From: Burkholderiales bacterium
GTDB taxonomy: Bacteria > Pseudomonadota > Gammaproteobacteria > Burkholderiales > Ga0077523
Direction of reading: 5' to 3'
NCBI GenBank assembly: GCA_019747905.1
Contig: JAIEQG010000125.1
Coordinates: 1-38,479 of the forward strand
DNA length: 38,479 bases
Made by a program: the position numbers and the translations under genes. Under the pieces are notes generated by a model. The model made no database searches, was not told the DNA's origin, and saw only the letters and a list, made by a program, of their open reading frames with translations. Positions within the stretch are counted from its first letter, which is position 1. Each line of letters opens with the position of its first letter. Below, one piece after another: positions 16,501 to 22,759 of this stretch.

Positions 16501-16770
16501 CCCGAACGGCAGCGCCGCAAGGCCCAGGTAATGGAAGACCGTTGCCGGATCGCGATCCTCTCCATCCACCTGGTACCAGATGCCCTCGAATCCACGCGCC
16601 TCGAGCCAGCTCGCCACCAGCGTGGTCTTGCCCGCCCCCGGCGGACCCGACACCCACGTCAGCGGTCGGTCACGCGCACCGTCGAGCAGCGCGAACAGCC
16701 GTTCCCGCGGCACGGCATCGTGCAGGCGGGGTCGGGTGAGCTTGGCGAATCTCGGACGGACTCTGGGCAC
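13573..16770 (-). CDS. Reg4: STAND NTPase-BTAD regulator, diverged, heads a cassette
   Basis: Same architecture, 1065 residues. Walker A GPPGAGKT is at 42-49 and Walker B lies in 'AVLVFDNAQNV'. The sensor-like motif that reads ISRRDPP in the others is 'ISHSDPVSE' here, so the double Arg is lost. The winged helix ('VRTLGTFEVRLLG', recognition helix 'SLDVALHRLRRIL') and BTAD ('AAWGVAPSARSEALHREL') are the most divergent with those of Reg5. The GTG at 16770 is chosen because it gives 'MPRVRPRFAKLTRPRL', exactly in register with the ATG of Reg3. A GTG at 16860 would add 30 residues with no counterpart in paralogues. No convincing ribosome binding site is seen for either. It is followed by small ORF 1 and Sec1 and divergent from Sec2. 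Confidence 0.85.
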   Translation of the reverse strand: MPRVRPRFAKLTRPRLHDAVPRERLFALLDGARDRPLTWVSGPPGAGKTTLVASWLEARGFEGIWYQVDGEDRDPATVFHYLGLAALPFGKRRGKPLPAYLPEYTGDLAAFTRRFLRQLFECLPDRAVLVFDNAQNVPADAPLHRILIDAVDEAHGDITLCVISHSDPVSEFARLEANGAMRKVGSSALELTRAEAEAIAARRQRPNAVSVALLHERSGGWLAGFMVLLDAMGDEGSGDPESEARRVLFDYFTTQAYRRWPRATQQVLLASAVLSEIDPTVVETLEPGAGARRVFEDLHRHHQFVERLGAPSPRYRLHPLFREFLRERLATEYAPARLRALQERAGRVLEDQGHDREAFELYANAEAWEAAARVLVAIAPSMLGRGRWQAFDTALERLPDGIAAQSSSLAFLQGVSRLGLDPLAAEQHFRRSFEVAEAVGDVAGQLAAAGAACIAIFFAAERFDRLDAWLDAMTPLLQPDRCPALIGNTALYVHTGAIVAMTRRPRHPLAAYCVGALTGLILEPLDVNLRISAAAPLMLFHCYTGDIHAARRLEVAVEPLLAAPDLAPLNEAFWYAYLGYVSVVENTPERGHAALERAEAIAEREGFGFVLTVSYSLRSALLRVGDESESWLAKVEPSMRSARPYDLAHFLGNRLYRAVMRGQWAPAVEYGLQTVEYTKMTGSVFQKIIWEQPLAWSLVEQGRFEEARQHLDAVAKLVEFTGAACYRPLVLLTEARMADLCGDRDAYIRHLREAFAAARTHYGAQRLLFWMPLVAAPKICADALEQGIDPPLLHMLIREYPLDPPIPAPTAWPWSAEVRTLGTFEVRLLGQVVTFTHKVPRKPLALLKVIVALGGIDVPRERVLDALWPDEEGDAAVRSLDVALHRLRRILGDANAIVVESNAISLDPRRVRTDVQTFLELLNDVRDAAMHNDRPRELDRAARALRIFSGGFLPADAGEPWTVSLRERLRAGFVDLVEGVASRREADGDWAEAARWYQRGLDLEPLGESFYQGLMRCHLGLGRHVDGLAVYQRMREQLSAAWGVAPSARSEALHRELKAAAPSIR

Positions 16771-17033
16771 GGCGGAATAAGGTGGCGTTCCCCCCGATGG
16801 GCCTGCGGCCCTTTCCCCAGGTGGGCACCTCTCTTGGGGCGGCACGGCGAGGGCTTGCACTCGGACGACCCGGCCAAGTTAGCACGAATCGCAACGACGA
16901 CGTCATTCGCCCAAGACGTAACCCATCGGTAAGGTCCACCGTCGTAGCGTGCAATGTGCCGACCGGACCAGCCGATTCAGGCCCCTCGCCGGCAACAGCG
17001 CACGAAGGACAAACCTACTGGAGGAGGAACGAA
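16771..17033. other. Divergent intergenic region between Reg4 and Sec2
   Basis: 263 bp without a credible gene. It holds site D (16917-16950) pointing towards Sec2, and the Sec2 ribosome binding site. I see no clear -35/-10 for Reg4 within it. Confidence 0.6.
16917..16950 (+). promoter_or_regulatory. Site D: direct-repeat operator and -10 box ahead of Sec2
   Basis: CGTAACCCATCGGTAAGG at 16917-16934 has GTAA twice with an 11-bp period. TAGCGT at 16945-16950 follows after 10 bp as a -10 candidate. Sec2 starts 84 bp beyond. The position in a divergent region means it might also affect Reg4. A 16-bp identical sequence (CGTAACCCATCGGTAA) recurs at 23601-23616 inside a coding region. Confidence 0.55.
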
Positions 17034-17498
17034 GTGAACATGCGACATCTCGCAGTCTCCGCTGCTACGCTCGCCGGCATCCTTTGTTTCGGCGGCGCCC
17101 GGGCCGACAACTGCGTCGGCAACGACGTGCTGGTAAATCTCTACGCGAACACTCTGGAAGTCAGCAAGGGCCATTCGATGACCACCAGCGTCGACTATTC
17201 GGTTCTCACGACGGACGACGTGAAGAACATCTACCACAACGCTACCGGACAGTGCTCGGGCACCTTCCTCGCCACGCCCGACGGCAAGGTCGCGGGGTCC
17301 GGCTTCTGCATCCGCAAGGACAAGGACGGCGATACCCAGAGCATCTCCTTCGACCTGAAGCCGGGTGCGGACAAGGGCGGATGGAAGTCCGTCGGCGGTA
17401 CCGGCAAGTTCGCCGGGAAGACAGACTCAGGGTGGTTTCAGGCCGCAGTGAACGACGGCAAGATGTCCGTGGCGCGCTGGGGCGGGACTTGCAAGTGA
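17034..17498 (+). CDS. Sec2: small secreted protein with CSGTF and GGTGKFAG motifs
   Basis: A 154-residue protein. GTG at 17034 is preferred because GAGGAGG ends 6 nt before it; an ATG two codons later is the alternative. The signal peptide is 'HLAVSAATLAGILCFGGARA'. The mature protein has 'QCSGTFLATPDGK', 'GSGFCIRKDKDGD' and 'SVGGTGKFAGKTDSGWF', matching Sec3 in the same order with the same spacing (CSGTF, GxC, DxDGD, GGTGKxAG). Four Cys in the mature part suggest disulfides. It is the only gene of region 2 on the plus strand and sits divergent from Reg4, with site D ahead of it. Probable beta-barrel fold, function unknown. Confidence 0.78.
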   Translation: MNMRHLAVSAATLAGILCFGGARADNCVGNDVLVNLYANTLEVSKGHSMTTSVDYSVLTTDDVKNIYHNATGQCSGTFLATPDGKVAGSGFCIRKDKDGDTQSISFDLKPGADKGGWKSVGGTGKFAGKTDSGWFQAAVNDGKMSVARWGGTCK

Positions 17499-17505
17499 CG
17501 AGGCC

Positions 17506-17529
17506 CGGAGGCGGGTAGCCCCGCCTCCG
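17506..17529. terminator. Hairpin terminator shared by convergent Sec2 and Sec3
   Basis: A perfect 10-bp stem CGGAGGCGGG / CCCGCCTCCG with a TAGC loop lies in the 41-bp gap between the two convergent stop codons. On the plus strand it is followed by CTTTC, a short U-rich tail. It could act for both directions, more clearly for Sec2. Confidence 0.65.
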
Positions 17530-17539
17530 CTTTCAGCGA

Positions 17540-18028
17540 TCAGGGCAGCTTGTAATCGAACCGCTGGGCACACTGCAGCTCGCCGTTCTTGCCCGACCCT
17601 TTGCACTTCCACGGACCGCTGCCGGTGATGCCGGCGTACTTGCCGGTACCGCCGCTGATCATATTGGTGCCCTCCGCACCGTTGGGTGTGATGCTGCCGG
17701 TGTAGTCCGTGAAGATTCGATCACCGTCCGGATCGCCGAAAGCGCAGTAGCCCTTGGTGGGCCCGCTGCCATCGGTCACCACGAAGGTGCCGGAACAGTT
17801 CGCGGGTCCCAGATGCAGTGGCCCCGAGCCCTTGTCGTTGAAGGTCGTGCCCACAACCCGGTCCTGGCCTTGAAATCGGCCGGGGGCGACTTCGTTCACA
17901 TCGGCCGTGTCCTTCCAGCCGGTGTGAAAGTTGATGCTTCCGGACTTCGGGAGCAACTGTGCCGGAACCCCACCACTAACGGCGAACATCGAAGCACCTG
18001 TTATCACTGCGGCGAGAAACTTGCTCAT
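17540..18028 (-). CDS. Sec3: small secreted protein with CSGTF and GGTGKYAG motifs
   Basis: A 162-residue secreted protein. The signal peptide is 'FLAAVITGASMFAVSGGVPA'. The mature part contains 'NCSGTFVVTDGSG', 'GYCAFGDPDGDRIF', and 'SGGTGKYAGITGSGPWKC', paralogous to Sec2 and, in the last motif, to Sec1. Its ATG overlaps the stop of small ORF 2 (ATGA), with GGAGG just upstream, so the two are translationally coupled. It is the last gene of the Reg5 cassette and ends at a hairpin shared with Sec2. An all-beta calycin- or allene-oxide-cyclase-like barrel is my inference from the Gly-rich repeat pattern. No enzymatic motif is visible. Confidence 0.78.
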   Translation of the reverse strand: MSKFLAAVITGASMFAVSGGVPAQLLPKSGSINFHTGWKDTADVNEVAPGRFQGQDRVVGTTFNDKGSGPLHLGPANCSGTFVVTDGSGPTKGYCAFGDPDGDRIFTDYTGSITPNGAEGTNMISGGTGKYAGITGSGPWKCKGSGKNGELQCAQRFDYKLP

Positions 18029-18264
18029 GAATCCTCCTCGGATGTCGGCTTGGGAAACCGCGCCCGGCGGACCGGGCGGCGATGCAGCGCTCTCGAGGCG
18101 GACTCAGCCACTAAACCACCCTGCACGATCGACCAGAGATCCTCAGCGGTCGCAAAGGTTTTCTGTTCGCCCGTGTCCGGATCTTCGCAGACGCCAACCG
18201 GAACTATCCGTCCCTGATCGGCGAGAGCGGGGAAACGCAGGATGAGTACCCTCCGGTTGCGCAT
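18025..18264 (-). CDS. Small ORF 2: 79-residue cassette protein
   Basis: A 79-residue soluble protein starting at ATG 18264, with GAGAGGTGA before it. The core 'VLILRFPALADQGRIVPVGV' plus 'KTFATAEDLWSIVQ' parallels the core of small ORF 1, and the tail is again basic (Arg-rich 'RRPVRRARFPKP'). It lies 42 bp after the Reg5 stop and overlaps Sec3 by four bases. The order regulator, small ORF, secreted protein is thus the same as in the Reg4 cassette. No known domain is recognised. The conserved position and tight coupling argue that it is a genuine gene. Confidence 0.68.
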   Translation of the reverse strand: MRNRRVLILRFPALADQGRIVPVGVCEDPDTGEQKTFATAEDLWSIVQGGLVAESASRALHRRPVRRARFPKPTSEEDS

Positions 18265-18298
18265 TCGTCACCTCTCGAACTCGCCACCAGAATAGGTG

Positions 18299-18322
18299 TA
18301 GTGCGCTCACGAATTGGCTACG
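18299..18322 (-). promoter_or_regulatory. Site G: degenerate direct-repeat site ahead of small ORF 2-Sec3
   Basis: The minus strand at 18305-18322 reads CGTAGCCAATTCGTGAGC. The half sites GTAG and GTGA are imperfect but keep the 11-bp period. TATTCT, a strong -10 match, starts 10 bp downstream (18289-18294, just beyond the interval given). The site overlaps the Reg5 stop codon and is 40 bp from the small ORF start, the same geometry as site C (39 bp). Confidence 0.4.
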
Positions 18323-21300
18323 GATCGCCGATCCTCATCGGATGCGTGGAGCGAGCGCAGCAGAGCCTCAGTGGAGGCCGACGGCGCGATACCGAGCACG
18401 ACTGACAATGTCCTCCGCAATCTTCGATAGGCGCTCATCGCTTCGGCTTTTCGGCCCGACTCCAGGTAGCAGCGCATCAACCCCTGATGGAATGCCTCGA
18501 TGAGGGGATCCGCATCGATGCCCTTCTGGTACCAGGTCACTGCGCGGGCCCAGTGCCCCAATGATTCCAGCGCGGCGCCCAACCTTTCGATTCGTTCAAC
18601 AAAACCCGTACGCAAGCGTTCCCGCATCGGCAGCAACCAAGGCTGATCCGCGTCGCCGCTGAGGAAGGTTCCACTGTAGCGACCGCACGTGCGCTCCAGT
18701 TGGTCGATATCGAAGTCCGCTGCCTGCAACGCCCTCGAGAACGCAAGCGCATCGACCCAGCAGCGGGTCGGGTCCAAGCTCACCTTTCCGTCTTCGACGC
18801 GAACCGCATCGGTGCAACCGAGCAGCTTCCTGAGTCGCGTCACGCTGACATGAAGAGCGTGTACCGCGTTGTCGCCGTCATCATCGGGCCATAAGACATC
18901 CGCAAGCCTGCGCTCGTCTACCATATCCCCTCCCAGCGCTATGATGGCTTTAAGGAGTTCGAGCAGGCGCTTTGGAGCCTTGCGCGAGAACTCCGCTGGT
19001 CGCCCGTCTACCAGGAGCTCGAACCGGCCGAGGGTGAAGATCTTCACGGCCCAGGGCCAATGCTCCGTCCCCATGGCTGGCGCCGGCACCTGGAAGTCGC
19101 GAATGATCTCGATGGCAGAGAGCAATTCAATCTGCTGTTCAACGACGATTGGCATCAAGGAGGCCAGTGCCCCCGGGTACCAGCGGTAGCGGATGCGGGA
19201 ACGACCGTCCCTGGCGCGTCGCATGACGTCGCGCAACAGCCGATCGCGCGCCTCCGGATCGCCGCGCTGGTGCTCCAACCATGCTTGCAGGAGATTCTGC
19301 GAACCGATCATGTACCTTGCGTTGGGCTTCTTGAGCAGATCCGGAACGCGGTCGAGGAAGGCCGCAGCTGCCGCCGTATCACGGAGACACAAAGCCATAT
19401 GCGCTCCGAACCAGCTCACCGGAATGAAGCTGGCGTGCTCGCCGGAGTTCTCGAAATGGTCTTGAACGGTCTTCATGTCGTGGAGCACGCTGCTTGTACG
19501 GGCCTGCGCAAAGGCAACACCGCAGGCCACCATCTGCGCAAGCACTGGTATTGGTCCCGTCTGCGGCGGCTGGTATCGAGAACAACGTTCCAGCGCTGCC
19601 GCAGCGGCATCCACCCTCTTCGATCTCAGTTCCGCCAACGCCCGCTTACAGGCGATCTGATATGCAAGCTTACTCAGAAGGTGCTCCGCTGCAATCTGCT
19701 CTGCTTGTTCGAGCACCCTGCAAGCCTCCTCGAACCGACCCATTACATAGTGTGTATAGCCCTCCATCGAGAAATAGTTAGCTCTGCGGTAAGCCGTGAC
19801 CTGCGGCCATTCGGCGATCAGAGCCCTTGCGGTACGCTGCGCCAGGCCGTCGATTCGAGTATCCAGTGTCGTTAGTATGTGTGCGTGCAGCATCCCGGCT
19901 ACCGCGATCCGCAGGTTCGGATCAATTGGTGCCGACAACAATGCTTCCACGCGGGCGACGCAGTCCTCAAGGCGCCAGTAGTCGATAAGCCGATAGCTGC
20001 AAGCAGCCATAACGACGGCGTTCGCGCGCAGCTCGTCTTCAGGTGAAGGCGGGACGACACCGGAATCGAGCAATCCAGTGACACGCGCAAGCCATGGATC
20101 CATGGCAACGAAGTCGTCGCAGTGGAGGTAGAGCAATTCGATTACTCCGACCGCACTCAACATTTGACCAACGGTGTCACCGACCGCCAAGAAGCGCTCA
20201 TACACCTGCTGGAGAATCGGTTTGGCGTCCTCGGAAGACATCATGATCCGTGCCCGTCCGCGCCAGTAGTCGAACCATGGGTTTCTTGCGCGCGCCGCGA
20301 ACGGCACCCGCTCGACCCATTCGTCGAGCGTCCGCCAGCGACCTTGATCGATCAGCCTACCCGCATGAGTCAGGAGCAACCGCTGGACATCGATCCATCG
20401 CTGCGCATCGACGTACAAGCCGTATGCCTCCTCCCAGTCACCAGCGGCCTCGAGGGCGTTGGCTCCCCTCGCGGACAGTTCCGACCGCTCCGAGTCCGAT
20501 ATGCCATGCCGCGCTCGCATTCGCAGAAACGCGTGGAACAGCGGGTGGAAGCGGTAGGTCGCGACCGACGATGCGATCTGATCGACGAACAGATTACGCC
20601 GACACAGAGTATCAATTGCCTCGATGGCGTTCGAGCGCCCCAATAGAGCTTCGGCGAGATGCGCAGTCACGCTCGGGAGCAGAGATGTTTGCACAAGCAC
20701 CTCTTGCACCTCCGCCGGCACGGCATCAAAAACCAGTCCGGCAAAGTAGTCGAAAACAGTCTCTAGCGAATCGGCACGAGTACTCTCGCTCGATGCTCGA
20801 CCGGCGGCCTCGCGCTCGGTCATCAGGACGACTCCCGCCATCCATCCGTTTGACCGCTCCTGAGCATCACGCACAACGCTCGCATCGAATTGGCCGCGCG
20901 ATGCCGCCACGGCAATCGCCTCGTCGCTCGACAGCTGTAGATCGTTCCACCCAACTGGCGCGATTGCGCCATTCACGACGGAACGGGCGAACGCCGGTGG
21001 GGGATCCCGCCGGCTCACCACCAGGGCATTGGAACCAGGCGGCAGCTCTTCGAACCCGGCCGCGAGGACCTTATGCAGAACGACGTCGTCGCCAGCGTCC
21101 TGAAAATTGTCCAGGACCAGCACGCAACCGGGCGGCAGTTGCAGAAAAGCCTCTCGGAACCACCTGCGTGCGAAGCCCGGGATATCGGACAGGTACTCTG
21201 GGGTGAGGAGCGGCAACGCGCCTTTCTCCTCTTCGATCAGCGCGGCAGCACATTGCCGGAGAAAGTAGAAGAAGGTCGCCGGATCGGCGTCGCCTGCGTC

Positions 21301-21504
21301 CACCCGGTACCAAAGGGTCGGGATCGCTCGCCCGGCCAGGTAGTCGGCCACGACCGTCGTCTTGCCGGCCCCGGGCGGCCCCACGACCCAGACCACGGGA
21401 CGATGGCGACGCTTGTCCAACAGAGCATGCAGCCGCTCGCGGCATACCACGCCTTCGAGGCGCGGTGCGGCGAGCTTGGTGATTCTGGGGGCCGGCTGCG
21501 ACAT
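18307..21504 (-). CDS. Reg5: STAND NTPase-BTAD regulator, heads the second cassette
   Basis: 1065 residues. Walker A GPPGAGKT is at 42-49, Walker B lies in 'CVLVLDNFQDAG', and the sensor-like 'VSRRDPPPAFA' is intact. A long helical-repeat middle follows, then a winged helix ('IFTLGRFELLVDG', recognition helix 'ALHVSVTRLRKLL') and a BTAD end 'SVVLGIAPSASTEALLRSL'. ATG 21504 is chosen because it gives 'MSQPAPRITKLAAPRL', in register with the paralogues, with GGAGG just upstream; an ATG 15 bp earlier is possible. Base composition of the middle part looks less GC-rich than in the other four. It is divergent from the TauE/SafE gene and followed by small ORF 2 and Sec3. Confidence 0.87.
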   Translation of the reverse strand: MSQPAPRITKLAAPRLEGVVCRERLHALLDKRRHRPVVWVVGPPGAGKTTVVADYLAGRAIPTLWYRVDAGDADPATFFYFLRQCAAALIEEEKGALPLLTPEYLSDIPGFARRWFREAFLQLPPGCVLVLDNFQDAGDDVVLHKVLAAGFEELPPGSNALVVSRRDPPPAFARSVVNGAIAPVGWNDLQLSSDEAIAVAASRGQFDASVVRDAQERSNGWMAGVVLMTEREAAGRASSESTRADSLETVFDYFAGLVFDAVPAEVQEVLVQTSLLPSVTAHLAEALLGRSNAIEAIDTLCRRNLFVDQIASSVATYRFHPLFHAFLRMRARHGISDSERSELSARGANALEAAGDWEEAYGLYVDAQRWIDVQRLLLTHAGRLIDQGRWRTLDEWVERVPFAARARNPWFDYWRGRARIMMSSEDAKPILQQVYERFLAVGDTVGQMLSAVGVIELLYLHCDDFVAMDPWLARVTGLLDSGVVPPSPEDELRANAVVMAACSYRLIDYWRLEDCVARVEALLSAPIDPNLRIAVAGMLHAHILTTLDTRIDGLAQRTARALIAEWPQVTAYRRANYFSMEGYTHYVMGRFEEACRVLEQAEQIAAEHLLSKLAYQIACKRALAELRSKRVDAAAAALERCSRYQPPQTGPIPVLAQMVACGVAFAQARTSSVLHDMKTVQDHFENSGEHASFIPVSWFGAHMALCLRDTAAAAAFLDRVPDLLKKPNARYMIGSQNLLQAWLEHQRGDPEARDRLLRDVMRRARDGRSRIRYRWYPGALASLMPIVVEQQIELLSAIEIIRDFQVPAPAMGTEHWPWAVKIFTLGRFELLVDGRPAEFSRKAPKRLLELLKAIIALGGDMVDERRLADVLWPDDDGDNAVHALHVSVTRLRKLLGCTDAVRVEDGKVSLDPTRCWVDALAFSRALQAADFDIDQLERTCGRYSGTFLSGDADQPWLLPMRERLRTGFVERIERLGAALESLGHWARAVTWYQKGIDADPLIEAFHQGLMRCYLESGRKAEAMSAYRRLRRTLSVVLGIAPSASTEALLRSLHASDEDRRSVANS

Positions 21505-21557
21505 CCACCCTCCGGACATGCCCGTGGCGTAGAGCCTCGGTCCGAGGCACGGGAACC

Positions 21558-21591
21558 ATTCTCGCGCGCTCTGGCACACAAATCGATTACC
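21558..21591 (-). promoter_or_regulatory. Site F: direct-repeat operator ahead of Reg5
   Basis: The minus strand at 21574-21591 reads GGTAATCGATTTGTGTGC: GTAA then, 11 bp on, the imperfect half site GTGT. GAGAAT at 21558-21563 follows after 10 bp as a -10 candidate, and Reg5 starts about 55 bp beyond. It lies in the 133-bp divergent gap with the TauE/SafE gene. Confidence 0.42.
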
Positions 21592-21637
21592 GATTCGCTC
21601 GAACCGCTGGTCGGGGGGCGTTTGCTAGACTCCCGCA

Positions 21638-22387
21638 GTGCCGCATATTCCCACCGATATCCTCATCGCCGCGCCAATCATCATCTTCGCGGCGTACACC
21701 ATCTTCGGCATCTCAGGCTTCGGATCGGCGCTGATCTCGATCCCGCTGCTCGCTCACTTCCTGCCGCTCAAGACCGTGGTGCCGATGATGGTGCTGCTCG
21801 ATTTCTCGGCGGCGTTCTCCACGGGCCTGCGGTTTCGTGGCGACGTGGAGGTCGCGGAAGTAAAGCGGGTGATACCCGCGATGCTTGTCGGCGTGATCGT
21901 CGGCGTATTGCTGCTCGCCAAGATTCCCGGTGAGGCGCTGATCACCGTCCTGGGGCTATTCGTGGCGCTGTACGGCCTGCACCGCCTGCTCGCACGCGGT
22001 TCACCACGGCGATTCCCTGACTTCGTGGCCCACCCGACGGGGCTGCTGGGCGGCATGCTCGGTGCGATGTTCGGGGTGGGCGGCCCGATCTACGTCATGT
22101 ACTTCGCTTCGCGCATCCACGATACGGCCAAACTGCGGGCGACACTTTCGACGGTTTTCGCCATCAGCACCGGATTCCGCATCACGCTGTTTGTTGTGTC
22201 GGGCCTGCTGCTGGATTGGCGCCTGCTTGCCGCTGCTGCAGCGTTGTTCCCGCTGATGTGGCTCGGCACGCGCTTCGGGCAGCGCCTGCACTTGCGGTTG
22301 TCCCAGTTGCAGCTTGCCCGATTCGTGAGCGCTCTGTTGATCGCGAGCGGTGCATCGTTGGTAGCGCGCGGGCTCGGGTGGCATTGA
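21638..22387 (+). CDS. TauE/SafE (TSUP) family anion exporter
   Basis: A 249-residue membrane protein starting at GTG 21638. About eight hydrophobic helices are visible. The N-terminal 'FAAYTIFGISGFGSALISIPLLAHFLPLK' and the second-half 'GLLGGMLGAMFGVGGPIYVMYFA' are the paired Gly-rich repeats of the TSUP family. Members export sulfite, sulfoacetate or other small organic anions, or act as permeases of unknown substrate. The gene lies between Reg5 and the DUF2892-Crp pair. The sulfur theme at 1-2863 makes a sulfur anion plausible, but the substrate cannot be read from the sequence. TAGACT just before the start resembles a -10 box, implying a very short leader. Confidence 0.88.
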   Translation: MPHIPTDILIAAPIIIFAAYTIFGISGFGSALISIPLLAHFLPLKTVVPMMVLLDFSAAFSTGLRFRGDVEVAEVKRVIPAMLVGVIVGVLLLAKIPGEALITVLGLFVALYGLHRLLARGSPRRFPDFVAHPTGLLGGMLGAMFGVGGPIYVMYFASRIHDTAKLRATLSTVFAISTGFRITLFVVSGLLLDWRLLAAAAALFPLMWLGTRFGQRLHLRLSQLQLARFVSALLIASGASLVARGLGWH

Positions 22388-22465
22388 GATGCCCGCGCGC
22401 TTTCTTGTTCTCTCGGGGTTCTCCGTTCGTACTCCGCTCGCCCCCCCCGAGGGAGCGATGCTGCC

Positions 22466-22672
22466 TTACGCTTGCTTCACGGCAGTCGAGCAGGTGTTCA
22501 CACCCAGAACCGCATACAAGGGACAGAAACGCATCCCGGCCGTGAGGAGCGGAACTACGCCGATCAGGCCGTACCACTTCGCGTCGCCCTCGAGCAGGAA
22601 CAGCAGGCTCAACAGGCCGATACCGACCACTACGCGCAACGCGCGATCGATGCTGCCGACATTCGCTTTCAT
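22466..22672 (-). CDS. DUF2892 small inner-membrane protein
   Basis: A 68-residue protein with two hydrophobic helices: 'VVVGIGLLSLLFLLEG' and 'YGLIGVVPLLTAGMRFCPLYAVLG'. The N-terminal 'MKANVGSIDRALRVVVG' and 'RFCPLY..LG.NTC' are characteristic of the DUF2892 (YgaP membrane-domain-like) family, with two Cys. ATG 22672 has GGAGTGA upstream. It lies 82 bp downstream of the Crp/Fnr gene, and a CRP-like palindrome lies in the gap. DUF2892 proteins commonly accompany rhodaneses and sulfur or redox regulators; their own biochemical role is unclear. Confidence 0.85.
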   Translation of the reverse strand: MKANVGSIDRALRVVVGIGLLSLLFLLEGDAKWYGLIGVVPLLTAGMRFCPLYAVLGVNTCSTAVKQA

Positions 22673-22743
22673 GGGTTCACTCCGTGTGGTGGATGAGCGT
22701 ACTGCTCACATGGCACAGTCTCCGCCGGGCAGCCAGGGAAGTC

Positions 22744-22759
22744 TGTGACCCAGGTCACG
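22744..22759. promoter_or_regulatory. CRP/FNR-type palindrome upstream of the DUF2892 gene
   Basis: TGTGACCCAGGTCACG matches TGTGA-N6-TCACA at 9 of 10 specified bases and contains the perfect palindrome GTGACC-CA-GGTCAC. It overlaps the stop codon of the adjacent Crp/Fnr regulator and lies about 72 bp before the DUF2892 start, a position fitting class I/II activation. Confidence 0.6.

Noticed and set aside
3090..21504. The STAND proteins as antiphage (AVAST-like) defence genes
   Set aside because: They lack nuclease, protease or other effector domains. The C-terminus is a winged helix plus BTAD, typical of transcription activators, and no defence genes are nearby.
22388..22465. Terminator between TauE/SafE and DUF2892 genes
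   Set aside because: CGCTC and GAGCG arms flank a C-run, but the stem is only 5 bp and no T-run follows; too weak to call.
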